From NCBI GenBank assembly GCA_050694175.1, contig JBOGXA010000009.1, positions 62,001 to 126,000 of the forward strand: 64,000 nt of DNA. Direction: 5' to 3'. This document shows positions 30,078-39,493 of this stretch, in pieces; within the stretch, counting starts at the first letter, position 1; each line of letters begins with the position of its first letter. The position numbers were made by a program, and so were the translations under genes. The stretch is from JBOGXA01 sp050694175 (GTDB lineage Bacteria; Actinomycetota; CADDZG01; WHSQ01). The notes below the pieces were generated by a model that ran no database searches, was not told the origin of the DNA, and saw only the letters and a program-made list of their open reading frames with translations.

Positions 30078-33000
30078 CTACCCGCGGCGACGCCGGAGCC
30101 CACACAGCGCCGTTCCCGCGCGCTTGTCTGCGGGTGTCGGCCGCCGGCGCGTGGCCGGCGGCGACAAGCGGTTCGCTCCGGCCGAGGTTGCCGGGATGGC
30201 CTCGGCAAGGCGCCGAGTCCCCATGTTGCCGCCGACCGTCTCGACCGAGGACACCACGACGTCGTCGACCGCGACGCCCGTATAGAGCGGTGATGAGATG
30301 AGTTCGTCGGACTGGAAACGGAACCGGAGGAGGAGTGGTCCCGCGGGGGTCTCGAACAGATCTTGAGCCTTGGAGAAATCGGGGAAGTCCCTATTCTGGC
30401 CCGCCACGCTCAACGCCTCCTTCCACGACGCGCCGCCGTCCGTCGAGTACTCGAGGTTGAGGTAGTCGAATCCGAGCTCTGTATCGCGCGCGTTTTGGAA
30501 CTCCACGAGAATCTCGCCTCCGGGACTTGCGATCTCGGGCGAGGTCACAATCTCCTCGCTCTCATCGAAGTAGCTGGGAATGCGAAACGCGAACTCGGAC
30601 TCGTTGCCGGGGCTGCTCCGCTCCCACGGGGGTTGTGCCGGATTCGAGGAGTTGCTTGTCGTCGTCCATCCCTCCGCGCCCGCCTCGAAACCGAACGATG
30701 CGATCTCGGTTCGGGACACGATCTCGATTCCCCGTGGGAAGAACGCGTAACCGCGGCCCCGGTTCGTGTCGGTGCGTGTCCCGCCCCTGCACGTCTTTGA
30801 GCGCACCGCGAACTCATAGCGCGCGTTGGGATCGAGGTTGTCGACAGCGATCATGTGGTGGCGCGTTTTGACCGGCGTTCCCACCTGAATCCAGCGGCGC
30901 GAGTTCCGCTTCCGGAAGAGAACGACGGAGTCCGACGCTACGTTGGTCCGCCAGCTGACGACCGCGCTGGTGCGCTCGTCGCCGAGCCCGGGGGCCACGC
31001 TCACATCAGAGATCTTCGGCGCCCGCCTGCCTCCCTTGCACGGCAGTGGGTCACGCCCGCGCATGAAGAGCATCAAGCGCGGACGCGTGTCCGGTCCTCG
31101 CGAACGTCGGTTGAAACCAAATTCGTAGGAGAAGGCCGATGTGTCCTGGTCGGTGAGACCCAACGCCCTGAACGCAGCGCGACGCTGACCCCCGCCCCTC
31201 AGCGTGTTCCTCAACGCATTGAGCTGTGTGCAGGTCAGTGAATACGTGTATTCGACGCCGCCGCCGATGCGATCTGCCATAACCGGATTGAGCCGCGCCC
31301 GCGCCCTTGCCTCGCGGATCTGTTGGTACTCCTGCGTTCCCCAGTTCGGCTCCACCGACTCGTCGAGGAGGTCGACAACGTAGCGAGCGTCGTCGGTATA
31401 TGCGTTGGCAAGCTGATGGTGGCTCAACAATTGAACCGCGGCCCCCGTGATTGCCGACGAATTAAGCTTGTTTGAGAACCGGAACATGAACGCACCCAGC
31501 GCGCCGTCACCGGCACCGAGGCTCCCGACATAGAGCTGCGTTCCGACCCTCCAATTCGGGCCACTGCTCTCGTACAGTTGCCCGATGTCTGAGGCGTTTG
31601 CCCCAAACACCCTGTTCGGCGACCGGAAGGTTCTTACGCGCGATTGCGCCCGCTTTCCCGAACGATCCCGGGCTATGGCTCTGATCCTGTAGCGCCTATT
31701 AGGCCTCAACCCCGTGAGCAATGCGCGGTGCCTGACACCGAGCATCGGCTTGTTCGCATACTCCTCACTGGTCTCGACCGGACCCTCGTTCAGACCGCGG
31801 AAACCTCCTGGTCCCACGTTGTACGAATCGATATAGGTGAACGTCTTTTGCCGGCGAGTGACTCGCACGCGACCCGTAGTCGGCTCGCCCGTGCGCCAGG
31901 TTGCGACCGCGGTGTCCCTTGTGATCGGCTTGACTCTTACCGCCGAGACGATCGGCCGCCCCGGCTCGTCCGGGAGGAGGCCGGCTCCCCGTTCGGGCGC
32001 ACCGGCAAAGGCGCCGCTCGCCGCGAGCGCAAACCCCTGCGGTCCGTCCAGCAACTCGGGCGCGCTCACGGTGACCGTGTACTCACCAGGTTGGGGCGCG
32101 GCGATTCGAACGCGCTCTTGAAGGTTGCGGCTGTCGGGGGCGGCGTCACCGGGCACCGTCTCGTGCTCCTCGACGGCCGGGTTCACGCGGCTATTGGTGT
32201 TGTTCCCCACATAGACGGTGCCATCCGGCGCAGTCACCACGAGGTCGAGGTTATTCACCAGCGCAGGCGTGCCGGCTGGAAGTAGGTTCGGCGCGTCCGT
32301 CCACGCGAGCGTGACATCGAGAGGTCGTCCCGACTCCGCCTGCAGCGAATAGGTGTGCTCCTGAGGACCCGAAGGAAATGTGAACGCGTCCGGGTCGTTC
32401 CGCCAAACATCAACATAGAAGTTGTTCAGATCATCTTGCGGAAAGAACAACGAGTTGTCGAGGTTCACTAGGCCAAACCCTTGTCCCGCGCTCGGCCACT
32501 GACCATCCAGCGCGCGAGCGTCACCGTCATCGCCCGTGTAGTAACCGCGCATCCGCACCGCGCCGTTGACGAGGGCCGCCTTAACGAGGGCCGCCGAGGG
32601 ATTGTGGCGGCGGGAGTCGCTCGCCCGGCCGCGGCCGAATCCGTCGCCCCCCGCCGGCCCGTAGCCCTCATAGAAGTACTCGCGTACCAGCGTGGCGAGT
32701 CCGGTCAAGACGGGGCCGGACATGGACGTGCCCTGCAGCGTGTGTTCGTCGGCAGCGCCGCCCCCCTTTGCCGAGATCACGATCTGACCGGGAGTCGCCA
32801 CGGTCGGGCCGTAGCGACCATCGGCGGTCGGACCGTGACTCGAGAAGATCGCGAGCGAGTCGATGGAAACCATCGGTTGCTCGCCGTTCGCGGAGGCAGC
32901 CGAGCTCATTATGTTCTTGCCAACCGACGGCGACCCGATGCTTCCGGCTACCGGCCCCGAGTTGCCGGCCGAGACAACAACGAGCATGTCCTCGTGGTCC

Positions 33001-34376
33001 CAGACGAATTCGTCCATGCGATTCGCGCTCGAGTCGTCGATGAGAGGAACGATCAAACCGTACGAGTTGTTGTGGGTACGTGCGTCCTCGGTGGGGATGT
33101 AGTTGGAGTAGTCGGCCGGATCCCAACCGCGAGGGACACCGCCTGGATCGCGGGGACGGTACGCCTGCGCCATCAGATCGTAGGAGTCGTTCGGAATAAC
33201 GAGCCCACCCGACGGACTCGATATGTTCTGGTGAACGAGTCGCGCCCCGGGGGCCATCCCATCGGCGCGGTTCCACTTCTTGTTGCCGAAAATGTCACCG
33301 GTTACCGATCCGGCAACGTGCGTTCCGTGGGAGCTCTCATCCGGCGGCTGCGTTCCAGACCCCCCTATATCGAAGTAGGCAGCGAGCTTCCGATGGTTGG
33401 TCCCGTTGGCGATGACGGTCGCCAGGTCCTCAGGATCGGCACCCGAGTTCTGTTGCGTGTAGTCCGCTCGCTTGCAGTTGCGTGAGCCGGACCCGCAATC
33501 TCGGAAGTAGGCCTGGGCGCGTCCCTGCGCGTCACGCACGTAGTTGATGGCTGTGTCGGCAACGGCCGCCGTCTGGCCCGATCCCGTAAGTCGGCCGGGC
33601 GCGGTGGCCGCGAACACGTCTCGTATTCCGGTGTCGTTCACCCAGCGCGCCGCTGCGTTCAGAGGGACGGCCTTGGGGGGAACGCTGATCCACTCGACAC
33701 CTTGAACCTGCGCGAGCGCTCGCACCTGAGCCGAGTCTCCTCTTACGCGCAAGGCCCGCGGCCCACGATCGACGATTTCGATCCCGTCGATCCGCAGGAT
33801 GCGATTCATTACTCCGGCGGGATCAGGCTCGTCCGCGAACAACCACACGAGGAGATCTCGTCTACCCCCCAGATCCAGCAGGCCGGGCCGCGCGTTCGTG
33901 CGAGGTGGCACTTTCCAGGCTGGTTGATATACGCCGCTCCAGCGAACGCCGGCGGCGCCGTCGAACAACGCGCGCTGTGCGGGAGTAGCCTGCACCGCGA
34001 ACGTCCGGTTGGGGACTGCTCCCGCGATAAGTCCCCCGGCGCGCTCGATTGCCTCGACCGCGACCGACACCTTGCCCGCCTCAGCCTGCACCAACCAGTA
34101 AGCGGGTTGGCCCGGCTCGAGGTCGGAGACCCCAACCACATCGAACCCGGAAGGAGCCATCGAATCCACGAGAGGATCGAACGGACCCGAAGCGAGGCGG
34201 ATGACGGACGAGCCGCGGCCTTCGAAGCCGGGCACGTTCGGGCGAGGAGCCGTGGTCCGAACATCGGGTGCCCTCGTTTTGTCGTGTGGCGCCGCCGATG
34301 CGGTCGCGAGAGTGCCGGCGACAACAATCAGCAGCGTTACAACGGAGGCCGCTTTGACACCGATTCCTGTCCTCAT
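30078..34376 (-). CDS. Large secreted subtilisin-like (S8) protease with C-terminal beta modules
   Basis: 1,432 residues from the ATG at 34376, which follows AAAGGGG and starts a signal peptide (about 1-29). A pro-region of about 230 residues precedes the S8 domain with Asp274 (VADTAINY), His350 (SHGTHVAG), Asn472 (SAGNSG) and Ser551 (GTSMSGP). After about 680 come a beta module like the P-type or PPC domains (AESGRPLDVTLAWTD), two fibronectin III-like modules (VATWRTGEPTTGRVRV, VVSWRTNVASDSVVLF) flanking a carbohydrate-binding-like region, and a C-terminal MAM-like jelly roll (FEAGAEGWTTTSNS, then VAVDDVVVSS). It should be an exported endopeptidase. The final 50 residues are basic and low complexity. 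Confidence 0.9.
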   Translation of the reverse strand: MRTGIGVKAASVVTLLIVVAGTLATASAAPHDKTRAPDVRTTAPRPNVPGFEGRGSSVIRLASGPFDPLVDSMAPSGFDVVGVSDLEPGQPAYWLVQAEAGKVSVAVEAIERAGGLIAGAVPNRTFAVQATPAQRALFDGAAGVRWSGVYQPAWKVPPRTNARPGLLDLGGRRDLLVWLFADEPDPAGVMNRILRIDGIEIVDRGPRALRVRGDSAQVRALAQVQGVEWISVPPKAVPLNAAARWVNDTGIRDVFAATAPGRLTGSGQTAAVADTAINYVRDAQGRAQAYFRDCGSGSRNCKRADYTQQNSGADPEDLATVIANGTNHRKLAAYFDIGGSGTQPPDESSHGTHVAGSVTGDIFGNKKWNRADGMAPGARLVHQNISSPSGGLVIPNDSYDLMAQAYRPRDPGGVPRGWDPADYSNYIPTEDARTHNNSYGLIVPLIDDSSANRMDEFVWDHEDMLVVVSAGNSGPVAGSIGSPSVGKNIMSSAASANGEQPMVSIDSLAIFSSHGPTADGRYGPTVATPGQIVISAKGGGAADEHTLQGTSMSGPVLTGLATLVREYFYEGYGPAGGDGFGRGRASDSRRHNPSAALVKAALVNGAVRMRGYYTGDDGDARALDGQWPSAGQGFGLVNLDNSLFFPQDDLNNFYVDVWRNDPDAFTFPSGPQEHTYSLQAESGRPLDVTLAWTDAPNLLPAGTPALVNNLDLVVTAPDGTVYVGNNTNSRVNPAVEEHETVPGDAAPDSRNLQERVRIAAPQPGEYTVTVSAPELLDGPQGFALAASGAFAGAPERGAGLLPDEPGRPIVSAVRVKPITRDTAVATWRTGEPTTGRVRVTRRQKTFTYIDSYNVGPGGFRGLNEGPVETSEEYANKPMLGVRHRALLTGLRPNRRYRIRAIARDRSGKRAQSRVRTFRSPNRVFGANASDIGQLYESSGPNWRVGTQLYVGSLGAGDGALGAFMFRFSNKLNSSAITGAAVQLLSHHQLANAYTDDARYVVDLLDESVEPNWGTQEYQQIREARARARLNPVMADRIGGGVEYTYSLTCTQLNALRNTLRGGGQRRAAFRALGLTDQDTSAFSYEFGFNRRSRGPDTRPRLMLFMRGRDPLPCKGGRRAPKISDVSVAPGLGDERTSAVVSWRTNVASDSVVLFRKRNSRRWIQVGTPVKTRHHMIAVDNLDPNARYEFAVRSKTCRGGTRTDTNRGRGYAFFPRGIEIVSRTEIASFGFEAGAEGWTTTSNSSNPAQPPWERSSPGNESEFAFRIPSYFDESEEIVTSPEIASPGGEILVEFQNARDTELGFDYLNLEYSTDGGASWKEALSVAGQNRDFPDFSKAQDLFETPAGPLLLRFRFQSDELISSPLYTGVAVDDVVVSSVETVGGNMGTRRLAEAIPATSAGANRLSPPATRRRPTPADKRAGTALCGLRRRRG

Positions 34377-34503
34377 TCCAGCCCCTTTCGCGGCTCCTGC
34401 AAGCTTCGGATGAGGGGCCGTTCCGCCTAGCCAGACCCATTTACCGGTGTTACACGCGCACACCGCGATTCCTGCCTCGTTAAGCCCTACGCACGCAGGG
34501 CGG

Positions 34504-34773
34504 TCAGGACCTCACGAGACGATCGATCGCGGCGGTCGCCTCGCGGACCATGTCCTTGCCTTCCTCGGTCTGGTTCACGACGCAGTGCCGGATGTGATCA
34601 TCGAGCAGGCCCACGGCCACCTTCTTGAGGGCGTTCGTCGCCGCGGCTATCTGAGTCAGGATGTCGATGCAGTATTCGTCGTTGTCCACCATGCGTTGCA
34701 GGCCACGGATCTGACCCTCGATGCGGCGCAGCCTCGCCAGATATGCGTCCTTGTCCTCGTAGTAGCCCCTCAT
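34504..34773 (-). CDS. CsoR-type metal-sensing repressor
   Basis: An 89-residue all-helical regulator of the CsoR/RcnR family (DUF156). Cys35, His60 and Cys64 lie in the Cys-His-Cys arrangement that binds copper(I), with LARLRRIEGQIRGLQRM supplying the DNA-binding surface. Copper binding should release it from DNA. The family usually sits beside copA or copZ, but no copper transporter is found within the window. A 17-bp G/C-centred palindrome upstream (34811-34827) resembles known CsoR operators. The gene starts 65 bases from the divergent esterase. Confidence 0.87.
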   Translation of the reverse strand: MRGYYEDKDAYLARLRRIEGQIRGLQRMVDNDEYCIDILTQIAAATNALKKVAVGLLDDHIRHCVVNQTEEGKDMVREATAAIDRLVRS

Positions 34774-34810
34774 CGATATCTCCCTTCGGGGTGCCGAACC
34801 CTCATTGTAT

Positions 34811-34827
34811 ATACCCTGGGGGGGTAT
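34811..34827. promoter_or_regulatory. CsoR-type operator
   Basis: ATACCC and GGGTAT arms around a G-rich centre, 38 bases upstream of the csoR-like ATG and 75 bases before the esterase start. The layout matches the pseudo-palindromes bound by CsoR proteins. Confidence 0.65.
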
Positions 34828-34901
34828 GAGCGCCTGGGGTGATCACCCGGCTCACGAGGCCGCCCGGTTCGATCCCCGACTCCACTATCTTCTGTGATGG
34901 G

Positions 34902-35534
34902 ATGGATGCAAGTGAGCTTCAGGGCTTTAGGTATCGGTTTGAGCGTGGGGCCTCGACCGAGCGCACCCTGCTGCTCCTCCACGGAACCGGCAGAGACGAA
35001 AACGACCTCATCCCGCTGGGTCGTCTACTCGACGCGCGTGCGAATCTTCTCAGCCCGCGCGGGCGCGTGCTCGAGAACGGTTACCCGCGCTTCTTCCGAC
35101 GCTTCGCCGAGGGTGTACTCGACATCGAAGATCTGAAGACACGCACTAACGAACTCGTCGACTTCATCAAGACCGCTGCCGAGGAGCACGTGTTCGATCT
35201 GTCCCATGTATCGGCGGTCGGATACTCGAACGGAGCCAACATCGCGGCATCGACGTTACTCCTTCATTCTCGAGTGCTCGACGCCGCGATCCTGTTCCGT
35301 CCCATGTTCCCCTTCGAGCCGGCCGAGCAACCCTCCCTGGACAACGTGCGAGTGCTCATCGCGTCGGGGAGAGGCGACCCACTCATTGACGCGCGTGATC
35401 CCGAGCGACTTGCGAACACCCTCAGAAGCGGCGGAGCCGAGGTAACCCTTCGCTGGAGCCCGGGGGGGCATCAGCTGGGACGGGACGAGGTCCAAAGTGC
35501 CAAGGAGTGGCTGAACTCCCCTCCTGCGAACTGA
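34902..35534 (+). CDS. Phospholipase/carboxylesterase-type alpha/beta hydrolase
   Basis: About 210 residues with LLLLHGTGRDENDLIPLG (oxyanion region), the nucleophile in GYSNGAN, Asp in ASGRGDPLI and His in GGHQL, so the triad is complete. It belongs to the abhydrolase_2 group, which includes YfhM/MhqD-like dienelactone and quinone-resistance hydrolases. The ATG at 34902 begins the family-like sequence. The longer frame from 34839 adds 21 residues lying across the CsoR-type operator region. Sharing that region with the copper repressor suggests it may be copper-regulated, which is inference. Confidence 0.85.
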   Translation: MDASELQGFRYRFERGASTERTLLLLHGTGRDENDLIPLGRLLDARANLLSPRGRVLENGYPRFFRRFAEGVLDIEDLKTRTNELVDFIKTAAEEHVFDLSHVSAVGYSNGANIAASTLLLHSRVLDAAILFRPMFPFEPAEQPSLDNVRVLIASGRGDPLIDARDPERLANTLRSGGAEVTLRWSPGGHQLGRDEVQSAKEWLNSPPAN

Positions 35535-35535
35535 A

Positions 35536-36744
35536 TCAACATGCGCACACGAACTCTGTGCGCGCGGCGCCCAAACCGCGCATGACCTTGCCGAGCGTAG
35601 TCGTCTTATCGATCCCAGGTGGATCGATCCGTCCCAACCGCTTGCCGCTCGCACGATCGAGGATCGCTATTTCCTGCCCCTGGATGACGTAGAGCCTAGT
35701 CCCGTCGCCATCCTGAATGCCGGTCACGGGTAAGGGCATTTGCCACGAATGCTTCACGTCGAGGTCACGCGTTCCCAGCGCAACCACGTCTGATCCGCTC
35801 GCAACCGTCAGCGTCGATTCGGCGCCGTATGCGGCGTAGGCGCCGCGACCGTCGTCGAGATCCACGGTCGCGGTCCGCGTGACGCTGAGCTGCCGCGTGT
35901 CGACTACCGCGACCGTATCCGCCCGAGCGTTAGCCACGTACAGCTGTTTGCCGTCAGGAGCAACCGTGAGCGCGGTTGCAGCGTGTGCTGATTGAGCGAA
36001 GCTCGCGGGCAGATCTACGCAGTGTGCCCACAGGTCCCGATCGTCCAGATTGAGCACGTGAATGAACGCGTAACTCCTCCCACCCTGACGCAGCGTGTAG
36101 AGCGTATACAGACGCCCGCCGTCGGGGCTCATGGCCTGAATGCGCGCAGTGCCTCGCATGGCGTTCTGCACCTTCGCATCGATCGAGAAGACATCGTGGA
36201 CCTTCCCCGAGCCCAGGTCCAGACGACGGACCTGATAACGATTTGGGTTGCCCGCCGGAAAGTACTGAACAACGAAGAGGTTGTCGCCGTCGGTCGAAAA
36301 TGCCTCGGGCGCAAAGTTTCCGTCGAGATCGATGGTCTCAGGTGCCGCACTGCGCCGGACGATGACGAACTTGGTTATCCGAGGATTGCTCGCGTACGTC
36401 GAACCCCCGGGCTCGAGCACCACCAGATCGCCGTCCCTCGACACCGCCTTGAGGTCGAGCCTGCCGGGTGCTAGCTGAGACCACAGCTCAATCCCCGACG
36501 ACGGATGGACGGCCACCACGCGCGTACCGTTGCCCACCCGCTCAGTCCGAACGACCTTCGACCAGTCGTGTGAGGGAAGAGCGGAGTCGGCTCGGTATAA
36601 GGGCTCGGCTCCCCCCGCCTTCACGATCGTGACTCCGCCGCGGGATTGCAGGAACAGCGTGTCCGCCGCGTCGGGCTGTGCCTCACCGCAGCTAACGAGA
36701 GCAATGACCGCTCCCACGATGGCTACTCTCTTCATTGCATACAC
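35536..36744 (-). CDS. Beta-propeller lipoprotein (YncE-like)
   Basis: About 402 residues. From the GTG at 36744 (GGAGGAG six bases upstream) the N-terminus is MYAMKRVAIVGAVIALVSCG, a signal with the lipobox LVSC. The rest is repeats of about 45 residues with the pattern of seven-bladed propellers, such as VAPDGKQLYVANARADTVAVVD and a run of SPDGGRLYTLY. Proteins of this shape act as scaffolds or lactonase-like enzymes, but no catalytic motif is evident. It is convergent with the esterase and 101 bases downstream of the cyclase-ATPase start side. Confidence 0.75.
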   Translation of the reverse strand: MYAMKRVAIVGAVIALVSCGEAQPDAADTLFLQSRGGVTIVKAGGAEPLYRADSALPSHDWSKVVRTERVGNGTRVVAVHPSSGIELWSQLAPGRLDLKAVSRDGDLVVLEPGGSTYASNPRITKFVIVRRSAAPETIDLDGNFAPEAFSTDGDNLFVVQYFPAGNPNRYQVRRLDLGSGKVHDVFSIDAKVQNAMRGTARIQAMSPDGGRLYTLYTLRQGGRSYAFIHVLNLDDRDLWAHCVDLPASFAQSAHAATALTVAPDGKQLYVANARADTVAVVDTRQLSVTRTATVDLDDGRGAYAAYGAESTLTVASGSDVVALGTRDLDVKHSWQMPLPVTGIQDGDGTRLYVIQGQEIAILDRASGKRLGRIDPPGIDKTTTLGKVMRGLGAARTEFVCAC

Positions 36745-36845
36745 GGCCGGCTCCTCCCGTCTGGATACACCCCAGGAAGACTCCGCGGACGCCCGATCGG
36801 TTCCCACGAATCGGTCCGGCTCGTCGAATGGGATTGAGATAGCCG

Positions 36846-38945
36846 TTATTCGTCCGCGTCGGGATCCTTGCGGGCGTAAGTCAGAATCTCGTCCAGGGAA
36901 AAACGTGCGCCCTCTTCCCATGCGGCCTCGATCTCCGCCGGCGACAAGGCGACCCGAGCGAGCTCCTTGGGATCCTCGAGGTCGAGCAGCGGCGGCGGGG
37001 CGCCTCCACCGTATTCGGTGCGCAGTTTAAAGGCTCCGGAGGCCAGCTTGAGCCCTCGCCGCACGTGACCGGTAGCGATCTCGAGGTCCGCCAGCACTTC
37101 GAGATACGAAGAGAAACTGGATATGTCCTTTAGCAACTCGGGTTCCTCTAAGAGCTGCACCATTAGCTTCTGGCGTGCGCCTTCGTAGTTGCCAGCGATG
37201 CGATCCACCTGCACGAGTACGTAATCACTCAAGGACCGACCGAACCAGTTCTCGAGGCGGGCGAACGTCTCGTGGGATTCAAGACCGAAGCGACGCGCTG
37301 CATGGGTGTCGCGTTCCTGGAAGAACGACATCGCCAAGCCCCATTTCGCAAACGCCACACCGAGCTCATCATCGAGCTCCCGGTAGACGGACATGCTCTC
37401 TTTGTATAGAGCTCGTGCGCGTTGTGGTTCGCGATTGATCAGCAGGAGAAACCCGTTGTTATAAAGAGATTCGCCGATGCCGCGCCGATCACCCAGGGAC
37501 CGATAGAGCTCCAGGGCCTCCTCGTAATACGTTCGGGTGACCTCAAAGTCGTTCTGCCAGTAAGTGAGGCCGCCAATTGCGTTCAGGGCCTTGGCTCGCA
37601 GGGCCGGCTCGGTATCGCTCTCGGGTAGTGCCAGGAAATCGGCCAGCCACTGCCGTCCTTCGGCAAGATGAGAGCGGATTTGCCAGAAACGCCACAGTGA
37701 GGAGGCCATGGCGAGACCGTTGCGCGGATCGCGAGCATCGATCAGATGCCGAAGAGCGGCGCGCAGGTTGTCGTGCTCGAGCCCCAATCGATCGGGCCAG
37801 TCTTCGTTCTCATCGAACATCTTCGCTTCTGCCGTTTGCGCCATCACTGCGAAGTGCGCCGCATGACGGTGCGAGAGTTCCGCCAGCTCGCCGCCTTCTG
37901 ACAGAGCTTCGAGAGCAAACTCCCGAATCGTCCGAAGCATCACGAAGCGTGTATCGCCACCGTCCTTATGACGGACCTGTACGAGACTGTTGGTCACCAG
38001 GGACTCAAGCCTGTCGAGCATGTCGACTGTCAGTTTCCCGTCGGGATCGCAGATTGCAGTCGCGGCCTCCAACGTCCAGCCCCCCACGAAGACTCCAAGC
38101 CGTCTGAACAGTGCCTGTCGATCCTCGTCGAGGAGGCGGTAACTCCACTCGATGGCGTTCATCAAAGTCTGCTGGCGGTGGGGAGCGTCGCGTGCCCCTC
38201 GGGAAAGGAGCGACAAGCTCCGGTCGAGCCGCGTCAGGATGTCTTGCGGCGATAGGAGGCGTATACGAGCTGCGGCGAGTTCTATGGCGAGCGGCAGGCC
38301 GTCCAGCTTGACGCAGATACGGGCGACGGCGGAGCCGTTATCAGCGGTGAGCTCGAAGTCGGGCCGAACGGCCCTGGCCCGCTGTACGAACAGCTCGACC
38401 GAGTCGTAGGCCGACAGGCCCTCCGGGTCTGGTAGACGTTCTGGATCTGGAAGGGTCATCGACGGGACCGGATACTCCTGCTCACCGGCGATGCGAAGCG
38501 GCGCTCGGCTGGTAACGAGCACCGTGATGTCGGGTGCGGCGGTCAGCAGCTCCGAAACAAGCGGAGCGGCGGACACTATTTGCTCGAAGTTATCGAGCAA
38601 CAGGAGCATCCTTTTGCGGGAGAAGTATTCCTTCAAGGTCTCGACGACAGGCCTCGTGCCCTCCTCCCGAACGGAGAGGGCGTCTGCGATCGTTGTTGCA
38701 ACCAGCGCCGCGTCCGCCAGGGTGGCAAGCCCCACGAAAAAGACACCGTCCGGATAGTTCCCGGCCGCGCTCCTTGCCGTCTCGATCGCGAGCCTTGTCT
38801 TCCCGGTTCCTCCCGGGCCGGTGAGCGTGACCAATCGATTCTCACCCAACAGCTTGCGCACTCCCCCCATTTCGCGGTCCCTGGCAATAAACGCGTCGCG
38901 CAGGGTGGGCAGATCGACGGGGCTGTCAAGGGCTCTGGGCGGGGG
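36846..38945 (-). CDS. Cyclase-linked ATPase with TPR-like repeats, C-terminal part (frameshifted)
   Basis: About 700 residues continuing the cyclase domain of the next entry. First comes a linker PPRALDSPVDLPTLRDAFIARDREM, then an AAA/NB-ARC-like ATPase with Walker A TGPGGTGKTRLA and Walker B RMLLLLDNFEQIV, the AfsR/LuxR-type regulator module. The remaining 350 residues are helical TPR-like repeats (ALRAKALNAIGGLTYWQNDF and others). Homologues are single proteins with cyclase, ATPase and TPR. The frame change occurs at the run of six C at 38941-38946 on the minus strand. One C fewer joins them. It is predicted to be a cytosolic signal-responsive protein. Confidence 0.85.
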   Translation of the reverse strand, partial: PPPRALDSPVDLPTLRDAFIARDREMGGVRKLLGENRLVTLTGPGGTGKTRLAIETARSAAGNYPDGVFFVGLATLADAALVATTIADALSVREEGTRPVVETLKEYFSRKRMLLLLDNFEQIVSAAPLVSELLTAAPDITVLVTSRAPLRIAGEQEYPVPSMTLPDPERLPDPEGLSAYDSVELFVQRARAVRPDFELTADNGSAVARICVKLDGLPLAIELAAARIRLLSPQDILTRLDRSLSLLSRGARDAPHRQQTLMNAIEWSYRLLDEDRQALFRRLGVFVGGWTLEAATAICDPDGKLTVDMLDRLESLVTNSLVQVRHKDGGDTRFVMLRTIREFALEALSEGGELAELSHRHAAHFAVMAQTAEAKMFDENEDWPDRLGLEHDNLRAALRHLIDARDPRNGLAMASSLWRFWQIRSHLAEGRQWLADFLALPESDTEPALRAKALNAIGGLTYWQNDFEVTRTYYEEALELYRSLGDRRGIGESLYNNGFLLLINREPQRARALYKESMSVYRELDDELGVAFAKWGLAMSFFQERDTHAARRFGLESHETFARLENWFGRSLSDYVLVQVDRIAGNYEGARQKLMVQLLEEPELLKDISSFSSYLEVLADLEIATGHVRRGLKLASGAFKLRTEYGGGAPPPLLDLEDPKELARVALSPAEIEAAWEEGARFSLDEILTYARKDPDADE

Positions 38946-39489
38946 GAAATCGGGTGCGCAGCCCGTCGACGCATAACTGGGAGAGATGTTCGGCGTTGTC
39001 CAGGTCTTTGAGCCAGAACTCTCCGAGGTCGCGCACACGGACATCGCCTGGGATCCTGGGCGATCCGCGCACGTGCTGGGACGTGACGGCCGACAGCAAG
39101 ACCTGACCTCCATGAGCTGCGGAGGAGATCCTCGCCGTACGATGGACGTCGAGGCCACCGTAGTTGTCTCCCACCATTTCGGCGTGGCCCGTATGCAGTC
39201 CCATACGCACTCTCAGCTCGGTCCCGCTTTTCTCGGTGTGCTCCGCCAGTTTGCGCTGCGCCTCGGCGGCGGCGTTTACAGCGTCCGGGACGCTCGAGAA
39301 CACCACGAAGAATGCATCTCCTTCGGTGCCCACCTCATTCCCGCCATGGCGAGAGAACACGTCTCGCAGGAGGCGATGATGCTCCTTCAGAAGGTCGCCA
39401 TAGGCGTCGCCGAGTTCCTGAAGCAGCCGGGTCGAACCCTCGATGTCCGTGAAGAGGAAGGTCACAGTGCCCGTCGGAAGATCGGTCAC
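38941..39489 (-). CDS. Class III adenylate/guanylate cyclase domain, N-terminal part (frameshifted)
   Basis: The catalytic cyclase domain (about 170 residues), starting at a GTG at 39489, with TVTFLFTDIEGSTRLLQEL (metal-binding Asp), GTEGDAFFVVFSSV (second metal Asp) and MGLHTGHAEMVGDNYGGLDVHRTARI. It probably makes cAMP or cGMP. The substrate-specifying pair was not assigned. Downstream residues LRTRFPPAQ lead into the frameshift. Four bases separate the GTG from the MFS stop at 39494, so the cyclase may be cotranscribed with the exporter. A longer start at 39516 exists. Confidence 0.88.
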
Positions 39490-39493
39490 CCCA

